A stretch of 11,096 bases of DNA, taken from Deltaproteobacteria bacterium (lineage in GTDB: Bacteria; Desulfobacterota; Dissulfuribacteria; Dissulfuribacterales; UBA3076). The position numbers and the translations under genes are program-made. Positions 1-6,511 of the stretch are shown here, in pieces (the stretch's first letter is position 1; the number at the start of each line of letters is the position of its first letter). The stretch lies in contig JAGGRV010000271.1 of NCBI GenBank assembly GCA_021159445.1, positions 1-11,096 on the forward strand. Reading direction: 5' to 3'. The notes beneath the pieces are model-generated. The model saw only the letters and a program-made list of their open reading frames with translations. It did not search any database and was not told the DNA's origin.

Positions 1-108
1 TCGAATGAAAAACGAATATCCAAAACCGAACACTCAACGGCTATTTCTGTTTCTTCATCTTTTCCCATTCAACATTCGATGTTGGACGTTCGATGTTCGA
101 CGTTCATT
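1..108. repeat. Palindromic intergenic repeat, left-edge copy
   Basis: Bases 1-55 match 10989-11043 in the same orientation with three mismatches (my alignment by eye). Bases 71-107 form an arm built of short words related to GAACGTCCAACATCGAAC, read on the minus strand. The matching opposite arm would lie left of the window, but its equivalent is seen in the right-edge copy at 10952-10994. This suggests a palindromic, possibly MITE-like element with arms beginning AATGAACGTC around a central segment. No protein-coding capacity is visible. Confidence 0.7.
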
Positions 109-120
109 ACTAAATTTAGG

Positions 121-169
121 TCCCCCAACGTGTGAATACGCCCGGATCTAGGAGCTAGAGTTTGGGGGA
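121..169 (-). terminator. Stem-loop overlapping the cytochrome stop codon
   Basis: TCCCCCAA (121-128) pairs perfectly with TTGGGGGA (162-169), giving an 8-bp stem around a 33-nt loop that contains the cytochrome stop codon at 148-150. On the minus strand it would end the cytochrome mRNA. No clear U-tract follows, so it may be a 3'-end stabilising hairpin rather than a true intrinsic terminator. Confidence 0.35.
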
Positions 170-2061
170 TGTCGTAAAGTATGCCCGCCGGCATAGGGGC
201 AAGGGGAAGGTGCTTTAACGGGAGTCCATTTTCTCATTACAGGGTCGTCAAAATTTGTGTGGCATGGAAGACAGAGTCCAACATAGAGGATTTTATCAAG
301 TTCATGTGAGTTAAAGGGTCTGAGTCCCGTTCTTGATGTGCGGACCAGGGGTCTGCCTTTTATGTCGACAAAGGCATCCAGAGGGTGGTCTATGTCCATG
401 GAGATAGAAGGACCGGAAAGAGAGGATGTGAACCTCCACCCATCAGGTCCAAAGGATAGACTGCCATGACCGAGCCCTAAGGCCCTGGGGTCTTGGTGGC
501 ATTCCCTGCAGGAGCGTCCCTTCTTTTGCGTGGTATGAGGGTCCATCCATGAAACAGTGAGCCGTCTGAAATAACTTGTCCATTTGCCGCCTCCATCCAG
601 GAAGGAAATAAAATCTTGTCACCCTGGTACAAGGACAACCACTTCTTCTGTCTCGGTTTGAAGCCGACTTTTTTCAGAAAGAGCCTCCTGTCCTTCTTCG
701 CCATGCTCGAATATTCCCAAAGGCGGGCATTCGTAACGGATAAATGAACGAAATTCTTCCCAAAGCCCAGGGGTCTCTTTTATTGAAATCTTATCCAACT
801 GGGTCTTGCTTCTGTCCATCCGGACATGACAGCCGTAGCACTGAGGTACCCATGTACTATGGCAGGCCTGGCAGGACAGGCGGCGGTGAGTGGGATGCAT
901 ACAGGCAACCGGATTAGGAGCATGGAGCGGATGAAGTTTTTTGTTTTGTTTGTTCTCAAGGACAAATGAGCTGTCTTTTTGCTGGATGTTGAGTTTGGGA
1001 AAACCTGAGGAATTTGGTGATTTGGTGATTTGGTGATTTGGTGATTTGGGATAGTCCGAGAAGAACTGAGATGTAACGGACGTGCTTTGAACGGGCTTGT
1101 TGACCGCAACAATGGTTTCTAATGTTTTAGACGTTCCGTGGCAGTCCCTGCATGTAACCTCCAGTTGCTCTTCGAAATGGGCATGGCGCTTTCCGTCTCC
1201 CATAATTTCTTTTTGGGTATGACAGTCAATACAGGTCAGCCCTTTTTCATGATGAATATCGTCCTTAAATATCCGGTAAAAACGGCCGTCAATTAACTCT
1301 CTGGAGGAAAAATCGCCTTCTTCATACGGAGTGCCATAGCCCTCAGACTCAAACTGCCCCTGATAGGACAGCCCAATACGCCCACTTCGGTTGTGACACA
1401 GGACACAGTTTTCCATGGGAATGACCTTAATTATCCTGGGGTGTCTCTCGTCTTTTGGTTTTTTTTCTTCGTCCTTAATAAAATGACAGGCAGTACATCC
1501 CCCGCCTTTGCTGGCCAGAAAACTGGGAAGACTCCCGCGTTCAACCCATAGATGGCAGCTCGCACACAACTTCCTGTAGTAGTCAAGGGCATGGGAGTTC
1601 ATACCGGTATCTTTCAGTATTTTTGCCGAAAGGTCCTCATCGTGGTCGGGGCTCTCTCCCCAATAGAAGCGAAGGGTGCTGATGATGCCACGGTTTGTAG
1701 CCATAAGTGAATTCTTGACCCAGGTGACCTGCTTTGAGTGGCAGCCGGACTGACCGCAGGTTTGATCCGCAAATCGAAGTTCTCCCGGATTCAGAACCAT
1801 TCCCATGTGTGCCCGTTGTTTGTCGCCGGAGAGCGGGTTCCCCTTATGGCACACAGCACATCCCAGGACTTCCCTCCCGTGGGCTTTATCCGGTTTTTCC
1901 TTGTGGCAGGAAAGGCAGAGATCTACTCGGCCGCTTAAGGTGGTTGTGACCTGCTTTACCTTGGGATTTTGGAATTTAGCCCCTGCAAGAACTTCCAGGT
2001 TGAGCATGAAAATTACTAGAATGGTCAACTGGATTATTAGATACAAAGGAAGTCTTTTCAT
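148..2061 (-). CDS. Exported twelve-haem c-type cytochrome with in-frame UGA at codon 481 (candidate selenoprotein or interrupted gene)
   Basis: The start is ATG at 2061. Residues 1-26 form a Sec signal peptide (basic start, long hydrophobic core, VLA then GA), so the product is periplasmic or outside the cell, where haem is attached. Haem-binding motifs begin at residues 49, 68, 102, 166, 189, 219, 277, 304, 397 and 408. All are CxxCH except the third, CGQSGCH, which is CX4CH. Codon 481 is TGA (619-621). The same frame stays open for 156 more codons and holds CRECH (518) and CLPCH (597), giving 637 codons and 12 haem sites before TAG at 148-150. Transfer of electrons in respiration is the expected role, but I cannot name the subfamily or partner. 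No good Shine-Dalgarno is visible upstream. An octanucleotide repeat lies in the linker between haems 8 and 9. If UGA is read as stop, the last two haems are lost and the remainder lacks a signal peptide. Recoding is inferred, not shown. Confidence 0.85.
582..621 (-). promoter_or_regulatory. In-frame UGA with downstream SECIS-like hairpin
   Basis: The UGA is at 619-621. Reading the minus strand, an upper stem pairs 604-600 with 594-590 (CUUCC with GGAGG, one G-U wobble) and closes a UGGAU loop (599-595) that has G as its second base. The loop begins 19 nt after the UGA. A lower AU stem (609-606 with 585-582) is separated from it by an asymmetric bulge. From general knowledge, bacterial SECIS elements are short stem-loops with a G near the start of the apical loop about 16-37 nt after UGA, so the geometry fits. 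The stem is short and such hairpins can arise by chance. Confidence 0.4.
1013..1050. repeat. Octanucleotide tandem repeat inside the cytochrome gene
   Basis: Four perfect copies of TTTGGTGA (1013-1044) are followed by a partial copy. On the coding strand the array reads through all three phases and encodes SPNHQITK followed by SPN (residues 340-350), in the linker between haem motifs 8 and 9. The unit is not a multiple of three, so gain or loss of one or two copies would shift the frame. Confidence 0.9.
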
Positions 2062-2131
2062 AGGTGCCGGAAAAAGAAAGGGTAACCGTTCACGGGATTA
2101 CAACGCCCGTTTTACCGCAACTCACCGAACT

Positions 2132-2240
2132 GTAAGCGTTCACAGGGTGCTGCAGATGCGAGGCGGAGGGTACGCAGACGTACTCCCTGTACTTCAAGTG
2201 CCCGACAACAAAGCAGATGCGGTGCCTTGTGAACGCTTAC
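2132..2240. repeat. Imperfect palindromic repeat element
   Basis: The left arm GTAAGCGTTCACAGG (2132-2146) is mirrored by the right arm ending TGTGAACGCTTAC (2228-2240), with a 13-bp perfect outer match. Inside are a direct repeat of GCAGATGCG and a small hairpin around 2166-2186 (GGGTACG with CGTACTCCC, one bulge). The 15-nt left arm recurs exactly at 10927-10941, and its core also at 7468-7478, so this is a multi-copy intergenic family. I see no target duplication. Confidence 0.7.
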
Positions 2241-2241
2241 G

Positions 2242-2264
2242 AAAAAGGGCAGCCATTGCTGCCC
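2242..2264 (-). terminator. Rho-independent terminator of tRNA-Gly
   Basis: On the minus strand a perfect 7-bp GC-rich stem (GGGCAGC with GCTGCCC, 2264-2258 and 2253-2247) with a 4-nt loop is followed by TTTTT (2246-2242). It lies 16 nt beyond the tRNA 3' end and completes a monocistronic tRNA unit. Confidence 0.85.
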
Positions 2265-2279
2265 TATTATTTTAATGAT

Positions 2280-2354
2280 TGGAGCGGGAAACGGGATTTG
2301 AACCCGCGACTTTAACCTTGGCAAGGTTACACTCTACCACTGAGTTATTCCCGC
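2280..2354 (-). tRNA. tRNA-Gly (anticodon GCC)
   Basis: The cloverleaf is visible on the minus strand. The acceptor stem is GCGGGAA with TTCCCGC, the D arm carries CTCAGTGGTAGAG, and the anticodon stem-loop CCTTGCCAAGG has anticodon GCC (reads GGC and GGU). The T arm is GGGTTCAAATCCC. The discriminator T is followed by an encoded CCA (2282-2280). The length is 75 nt including CCA. The gene has its own promoter upstream and terminator downstream. Confidence 0.97.
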
Positions 2355-2369
2355 GATGAACTGCATCTG

Positions 2370-2398
2370 ATAATAGAAATGGTTCAGGAAACTGTCAA
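2370..2398 (-). promoter_or_regulatory. Sigma70-type promoter for tRNA-Gly
   Basis: On the minus strand a perfect -35 TTGACA (2398-2393) is separated by 17 nt from -10 TATTAT (2375-2370). Transcription would begin about 8-10 nt before the mature tRNA 5' end at 2354, the usual arrangement for a tRNA gene. Confidence 0.85.
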
Positions 2399-2442
2399 GA
2401 CTTTCTTCTCAAGAGTAAGTTATGAGGTATACTATTCTATTG

Positions 2443-2614
2443 GTAACTACTCAGGTGGATAGGCTGAAGGCTGAAGGCTGTTAGGGAAAAGCACATTTTA
2501 AAGCCATATTTGGTGCAAGAACCAGATATTTCCGCCAAAGTACGGCAATCGTGCTCTTCTGACCCCTTCAGCCTTCAGTCTAAACAGCTTCAGCCTGACT
2601 ACGTGAGTAGTTAC
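2443..2614. mobile_element. 172-bp MITE with 11-bp TIRs and 8-bp target duplication
   Basis: The terminal inverted repeats GTAACTACTCA (2443-2453) and TGAGTAGTTAC (2604-2614) are perfect. Both sides are flanked by the same octamer TTCTATTG (2435-2442 and 2615-2622), the signature of a target-site duplication. Sub-terminal arms carry repeated GGCTGAAG words on the left and their complement on the right, so the whole element can fold. It encodes no transposase and must have been moved in trans. It landed about 25 bp upstream of the VOC/methyltransferase start codon. Confidence 0.85.
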
Positions 2615-2646
2615 TTCTATTGTTGTTAGTTAGGGGGAATTTTAAC

Positions 2647-3675
2647 GTGAAAAACGATACTGCTCAAGCCCTTGAGGTTCCACTCGTATTGCGAGACATG
2701 CGCTGTGTGATTGTACCGGTGAGTGACCGTTCGAAGTCCCTGTCATTTTACAGAGACAAGCTAGGCATGCTGGCAAGAGCTTTGCCGGATGGAACATGGG
2801 AGGTATCAACTGGGCAGACTGCCCTGCGACTCGTGGAGTGCCCTTCAAAAAAAGACAGAATAACAGTGACCTTTTGGTTACCAATATGGGAACTTCTGCA
2901 AGCTCAGGACAGGCTCAGAACGTTGGGGCTTCAAGTGAACGGCCCGTCAGAACGGCTGGAAATAGAGCAGGTGCTTACTCTCAAAGACCCTGATAACCAT
3001 AGCATTGAGTTGGTAGCCAGAGGCAGTCTCTCGGATCTGATGAAGCCCAGGCTCGAATTATCGGAAAAAAGAGGTCGAGGTCCTAGCGGCCAAACCTGGG
3101 AAAATTTCTATAATACGGTCCCGGTTGAGGATATGCCCTGGTATACTGATTGCCTTGACGAAGACCTGATCATAGCTCTATCAGAATATGCCCCTTTACC
3201 TGGGCGTTTGCTTGAGCTGGGATCTGGGCCGGGCACAGCCGCGGCCAGGCTGGCAGCCCTCGGATATGAAGTTGTAGCTGTTGATATAGCTACCGCTGCA
3301 GTTGAGCAAGCCCGTCTTCGTTTTGGCACTTTGAATCCGCATCTTACATATGAAATAGCTGACGTCTGTCAGCCCTTAGTTTATTTCGGGAGTTTTGATT
3401 ATGTTTTTGACCGTGGATGCTTTCACGGTATTTCTCCTGAAGAGCGTAAACAGTATATCCACCATGTTTCGGAAGTCATTCGTCCCGGTGGCAGGCTTTT
3501 TCTAAAGGTGTTCAGTTGTGAAGAGCCGGGCGACAGGGGTCCTTATCGTTTTACCAAAAAAAAGATGGCAGAAATCTTTAAAGGGACCTTTTCTGTGCGT
3601 TATGCCACAAAAAGCACGTTTGAAGGTACTCTGGCCCACTCTCCAAAGGGACTATTTTTTGTCTTGGAGAGGTAG
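2647..3675 (+). CDS. VOC (glyoxalase-like) domain fused to a class I SAM-dependent methyltransferase
   Basis: I chose the GTG at 2647 because AGGGGG (2632-2637) lies about 9 nt upstream. An in-frame TTG at 2620 falls within the MITE target duplication and has no ribosome site. The product is 342 aa and appears cytosolic. Residues about 17-125 resemble one VOC module (SLSFYRDKLGM near the start, DPDNHSIELV at the end), but the first-strand and mid-domain histidines that bind metal in classical glyoxalases are absent; only the final Glu remains. Residues about 150-342 are a Rossmann methyltransferase with SAM motif LLELGSGPGTA, an acidic strand end VAVD and post-motif RPGGRLFLKVFS, similar in style to TehB/thiopurine-type enzymes. 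The substrate is unknown. The VOC half may bind substrate rather than catalyse. The gene converges on the cold-shock gene with a 21-nt gap, and its native promoter was probably displaced by the MITE. Confidence 0.85.
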   Translation: MKNDTAQALEVPLVLRDMRCVIVPVSDRSKSLSFYRDKLGMLARALPDGTWEVSTGQTALRLVECPSKKDRITVTFWLPIWELLQAQDRLRTLGLQVNGPSERLEIEQVLTLKDPDNHSIELVARGSLSDLMKPRLELSEKRGRGPSGQTWENFYNTVPVEDMPWYTDCLDEDLIIALSEYAPLPGRLLELGSGPGTAAARLAALGYEVVAVDIATAAVEQARLRFGTLNPHLTYEIADVCQPLVYFGSFDYVFDRGCFHGISPEERKQYIHHVSEVIRPGGRLFLKVFSCEEPGDRGPYRFTKKKMAEIFKGTFSVRYATKSTFEGTLAHSPKGLFFVLER

Positions 3676-3696
3676 CTGACAAAAACAGTGTCTTAC

Positions 3697-3900
3697 TTAC
3701 CCGGCAGCCCGCCTGACATCGGTTGCTTGAGGTCCCCTGGGACTTTGCTCTATATCAAAAGTTACCTTATCTCCCTCTTGCAGGGAACGAAATCCTTCTC
3801 CTTGGATAGCACTATAATGTACAAAGACATCACCTTCATTATCCGTCTCGATAAAACCATAACCTTTCTTATCATTGAACCATTTTACCTGACCTTCCAT
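3697..3900 (-). CDS. Cold-shock protein, CspA family
   Basis: The 67-aa product is a single cold-shock (OB-fold) domain that binds single-stranded RNA and DNA. It starts MEGQVKWFND and carries RNP1-like KGYGFI and RNP2-like VFVHYSAI, the aromatic nucleic-acid-binding patches of the family; the length is typical. The start ATG at 3900 is preceded by AGGAG about 12 nt upstream. The expected role is an RNA chaperone in the cytoplasm, induced by cold or acting constitutively. The leader is long: the best promoter candidate is at 4041-4068, and a hairpin lies at 3968-4000, in keeping with post-transcriptional control known for cspA mRNAs. It ends tail-to-tail with the methyltransferase gene. Confidence 0.95.
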   Translation of the reverse strand: MEGQVKWFNDKKGYGFIETDNEGDVFVHYSAIQGEGFRSLQEGDKVTFDIEQSPRGPQATDVRRAAG

Positions 3901-3967
3901 AATTGCGATATTCTCCTTTTGTTTGTGCTGATACTTCTTGTCTGGTGTTACTTTGGTGATTACTCAT

Positions 3968-4000
3968 GAAATCGTTTCGCCTTGATGAAAGATCGATTTC
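3968..4000 (-). promoter_or_regulatory. Hairpin in the cold-shock gene 5' leader
   Basis: GAAATCG (3968-3974) pairs with CGATTTC (3994-4000). The inner TTTC (3975-3978) pairs with GAAA (3987-3990), leaving a 3-nt bulge and an 8-nt loop. The structure lies 68-100 nt upstream of the start codon, within the inferred leader. A role in temperature-dependent folding is inference from the cspA family only. Confidence 0.4.
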
Positions 4001-4040
4001 AAACGGGTCCCCAAATACCGAGCCTCACTTTTCTACTATA

Positions 4041-4068
4041 ATTCTAGCTACTTCATTAAGAAAGTCAT
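4041..4068 (-). promoter_or_regulatory. Candidate promoter of the cold-shock gene
   Basis: On the minus strand -35 ATGACT (4068-4063) is 16 nt from -10 TAGAAT (4046-4041). This would give a leader of about 130 nt. The match to the -35 consensus is only moderate. Confidence 0.4.
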
Positions 4069-4169
4069 GCTTATCTCTTAGAAAAAAGTTTTTACCTTAG
4101 ATCGAACTAGAAATAAAGACAAATTTCGTCCTACGATTCCTCTGAAAAACCCCAATCTGCGGCGCATAA

Positions 4170-4258
4170 TTAAATGTTGAATGCTAAATGCTGAATTTTG
4201 AATTAAGGTATTTTTTAAATGTTCTTCCATAATTTAGCATTCAGCATTCAACATTTAA
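4170..4258. repeat. Palindromic intergenic repeat
   Basis: The arms 4170-4197 and 4231-4258 are inverted copies with two mismatches over 28 bp, built from the words ATGTTGAATGCT and AATGCTGAA, around a 33-nt centre. It lies between the cold-shock promoter region and the end of mltD. No target duplication is evident. The spacer 3901-4355 otherwise holds only the cold-shock leader and promoter. Confidence 0.75.
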
Positions 4259-4355
4259 CATTGTCTATAAAGGGGTACATCTCGGGCTTTTTGAGCGGAA
4301 TCATGTTTCAGACTTTTTGCAGTGTAATCAGGATGATTTGTATGATTGTCTGTGA

Positions 4356-6206
4356 CTAGTTGCTAACCGCGAGCACCTGTCCGGGATATATTTTACATCC
4401 AATATCCAGATCATTGATGTGAAACAATTGGGACAGAGATATATTGTGCTTACCCGCGATCTGTGAAGGGGTATCTCCATATTTAACGCAATACATTTCT
4501 TTCTTCTTAGATTTAGTTTGGAATTTTTCTTTTGTAATTTGTAACTGTTGGCCAACATGAAGACGAGTTGAAGACAAGTTGTTAAGCCTGTAAAGTTTCT
4601 TTGTTGTTGTGTTGAATTTTCTGGCGATAAGCCACAGTGAGTCCCCTTTTCTCACTGCATATTTCCCATTATGAAGAGTCGCAGCACCTTTGGCTAATAA
4701 TTTTGGAACTTTTCTGCCGGCAACAGGTATCTTTAGTTTTTGTCCGGATTGTATAAAATGTTTTTTGCGAATATTATTTGCCTGGATAATATTCCGAACA
4801 CTCGTATGATACTTAAGGGCTATAATTGAGAGTGACTCTCCTTTTCGAACCTTGTGATACACATAAGCCCTTTTAGGTGGGGACCACGCCGGAATATCTG
4901 CGATTTTGGCAAGAAGGATTTCGCCTTTTCCCATAGGGAGTTTGATGGCATAGGGGATACCTGGAGTGACATTATAGCGAAGTTCCGGATTTAGCGCGGC
5001 GAGGTCTTTCGCAGGTATATCCAGCTTGCCGGCCACTGTCTTTAAATTGACTTGTTTGTCAATGGTTACGACTTCATATGCTATCGGTTTGTCTGGTTCC
5101 CCCAAAGTTATCCCGTACTTTTCCGGATCTTTTATTATATAAAGCGTAGCCAAGAATCTGGGGACATAACGAGCAGTTTCCCTTGGAAGTTTTTCATATA
5201 GATCCCAAAAGTTGTCAAGATAATTGATTTTCTGCCTACGAATTTTCCGCAGAACCCTCCCCTCACCGCAGTTATATGCTGCGAGAACAGTGGTCCAGTC
5301 CCCAAATATCTGATGCAATTCTTCTAAATATGAAATGGCTGCGGCAGTGGATTTAGCAGGATCCAATCTTTCGTCAATCCAGGTATCCCTGTTCAAACCA
5401 AATTTGTAGCCCGTGGAGGGAATGAATTGCCACAGTCCAAGGGCGCGGGCGCGGGATAATGCCTTTACTTTGAACCCACTTTCGATGAGTGGCAACCATG
5501 AGAGATCTTCCGGCAGCCCTGCTTCCTTCAAGGCATTAACGATTTCGTCCCGGTACTTCCCTGAACGTTTGTAAGACTCTATAAAAAATTTCTTTTCGCG
5601 TCCCTGGAAGTTCTGGATCTCTTGTTTTACATGGCTGTTCATGATCAGCGGGATGGCTTTGTGATTCCCGTTTACCGCAGTATATCGCGATGCATGGATT
5701 TCCAAAATTCGCTTGGAAATCATAAATCTCAGGTCTTCCTTTTGCTGGATAAACTCCGGATCACTCTCCGGATCTACCTTTAGGATGAGCTCATATGCCT
5801 GATCCAAGGCGTCGATGGCTTTATTCAGGTAACCTTCAGCCCAAAATTCCTGGGATGCCTTGCAATAGTCCAGGGCGGCATCTAAAAGATATTGTTCTCC
5901 ATCCGTTTCTTTAGTTTTAATGTCATCCTTGGAATCCTCTAAAAATCCGATTGTATGTCCTTTTGCATTTTTTGATGGAGGGATGCAATCCAAGAGTTCT
6001 TTGCTATCCTGGATACGAGTTTCTTTTTCGGAAATACAATTGGCAGGAAATTCATTGTGGTTTACGTTTGTGACTTTGGCTGCGGAACAGCCAAAGATGA
6101 GACACAGCAAAAAAAGAGGGATTACCCTTTTAATAAAAAAAAGATTCATGGGTCTTATTTTAAGATGTGCTGATTTGACACTGCTAACCTCTGAAAATTT
6201 TCGCAT
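4356..6206 (-). CDS. mltD: Membrane-bound lytic murein transglycosylase D-like lipoprotein with three LysM domains
   Basis: This enzyme cleaves peptidoglycan glycan strands, forming 1,6-anhydro-muramic ends, and is expected on the periplasmic side of the outer membrane. A lipoprotein signal with lipobox LIFGC puts the lipidated Cys at residue 40. A helical region spans about 105-225. The SLT domain spans about 225-360, with catalytic Glu in LPLIESGF (E242) and the family motifs ALGLWQFIPSTG and AAYNCGEGRV. A degenerate LysM-like segment (about 375-435) precedes three clear LysM modules at about 449-494, 514-557 and 571-614. E. coli MltD has fewer LysM repeats. The third module carries two cysteines (C573, C604) that could pair. 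Start: ATG 6206 gives 616 aa; an internal ATG at 6149 gives 597 aa and a more classical lipoprotein leader (MNLFFIKRV). Neither has a strong ribosome site. The upstream spacer (6207-6511) is AT-rich with no confident promoter. Confidence 0.93.
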   Translation of the reverse strand: MRKFSEVSSVKSAHLKIRPMNLFFIKRVIPLFLLCLIFGCSAAKVTNVNHNEFPANCISEKETRIQDSKELLDCIPPSKNAKGHTIGFLEDSKDDIKTKETDGEQYLLDAALDYCKASQEFWAEGYLNKAIDALDQAYELILKVDPESDPEFIQQKEDLRFMISKRILEIHASRYTAVNGNHKAIPLIMNSHVKQEIQNFQGREKKFFIESYKRSGKYRDEIVNALKEAGLPEDLSWLPLIESGFKVKALSRARALGLWQFIPSTGYKFGLNRDTWIDERLDPAKSTAAAISYLEELHQIFGDWTTVLAAYNCGEGRVLRKIRRQKINYLDNFWDLYEKLPRETARYVPRFLATLYIIKDPEKYGITLGEPDKPIAYEVVTIDKQVNLKTVAGKLDIPAKDLAALNPELRYNVTPGIPYAIKLPMGKGEILLAKIADIPAWSPPKRAYVYHKVRKGESLSIIALKYHTSVRNIIQANNIRKKHFIQSGQKLKIPVAGRKVPKLLAKGAATLHNGKYAVRKGDSLWLIARKFNTTTKKLYRLNNLSSTRLHVGQQLQITKEKFQTKSKKKEMYCVKYGDTPSQIAGKHNISLSQLFHINDLDIGCKIYPGQVLAVSN

Positions 6207-6511
6207 CGATACTATCCAAAATTTCTTCTTTTGCCAAGGGCAAATTTACTAAAAATTCAACAGTGTTCTGTATTAAAAGCGTTTTTCCTTATGAGATATC
6301 CAAGTATATAATTTTCCATTCAAATATCCAGTCTTTTTTGTAAGCCATCAAGAAATAATTAACTAATCATTACCATTTTATGTACTTCTCGTAAGTATTT
6401 ACGCTTTTGTGTCTATGGCTGAATTTCCGGACTATTATCTTTATCGGTTTTCCCAGAAGTTTTGTTCAGTATTTTGAAGCTGTTTTTTTGGATTTTGTTT
6501 TAATGGCAAAA

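Noticed and set aside
148..546. A separate small two-haem protein starting at ATG 546
   Set aside because: It has no signal peptide or ribosome site, so haem could not be attached. It is the continuation of the upstream cytochrome frame.
619..621. TGA read as Trp under an altered genetic code
   Set aside because: TGA serves as the normal stop of hisC (10612-10614) and of the DUF134 gene (10921-10923).
477..704. A 75-codon minus-strand frame bridging the two parts of the cytochrome, suggesting a frameshift
   Set aside because: It is one base out of phase. The two cytochrome parts (148-618 and 622-2061) are in the same frame, and the segment between them reads sensibly in that frame apart from a single TGA, so no frameshift is needed.
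1013..1050. CRISPR-like or minisatellite array
   Set aside because: The 8-nt units are contiguous with no spacers and lie in a coding frame; it is a simple sequence repeat.
1734..2275. Plus-strand open frames opposite the cytochrome start and the 2132-2240 repeat
   Set aside because: They overlap a well-supported gene on the other strand, resemble no family and run into a palindromic repeat.
2620..2646. TTG start for the VOC/methyltransferase gene
   Set aside because: It lies in the MITE target duplication without a ribosome site, whereas the GTG at 2647 has AGGGGG at suitable spacing.
3676..3696. Bidirectional terminator between the convergent methyltransferase and cold-shock genes
   Set aside because: Only a 4-bp GACA/TGTC stem with no GC core or proper U-tract is visible.
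3688..3969. Plus-strand 93-codon frame with hydrophobic end
   Set aside because: It is the complement of the cold-shock gene and its leader; the hydrophobic run is an artefact of AT-rich sequence.
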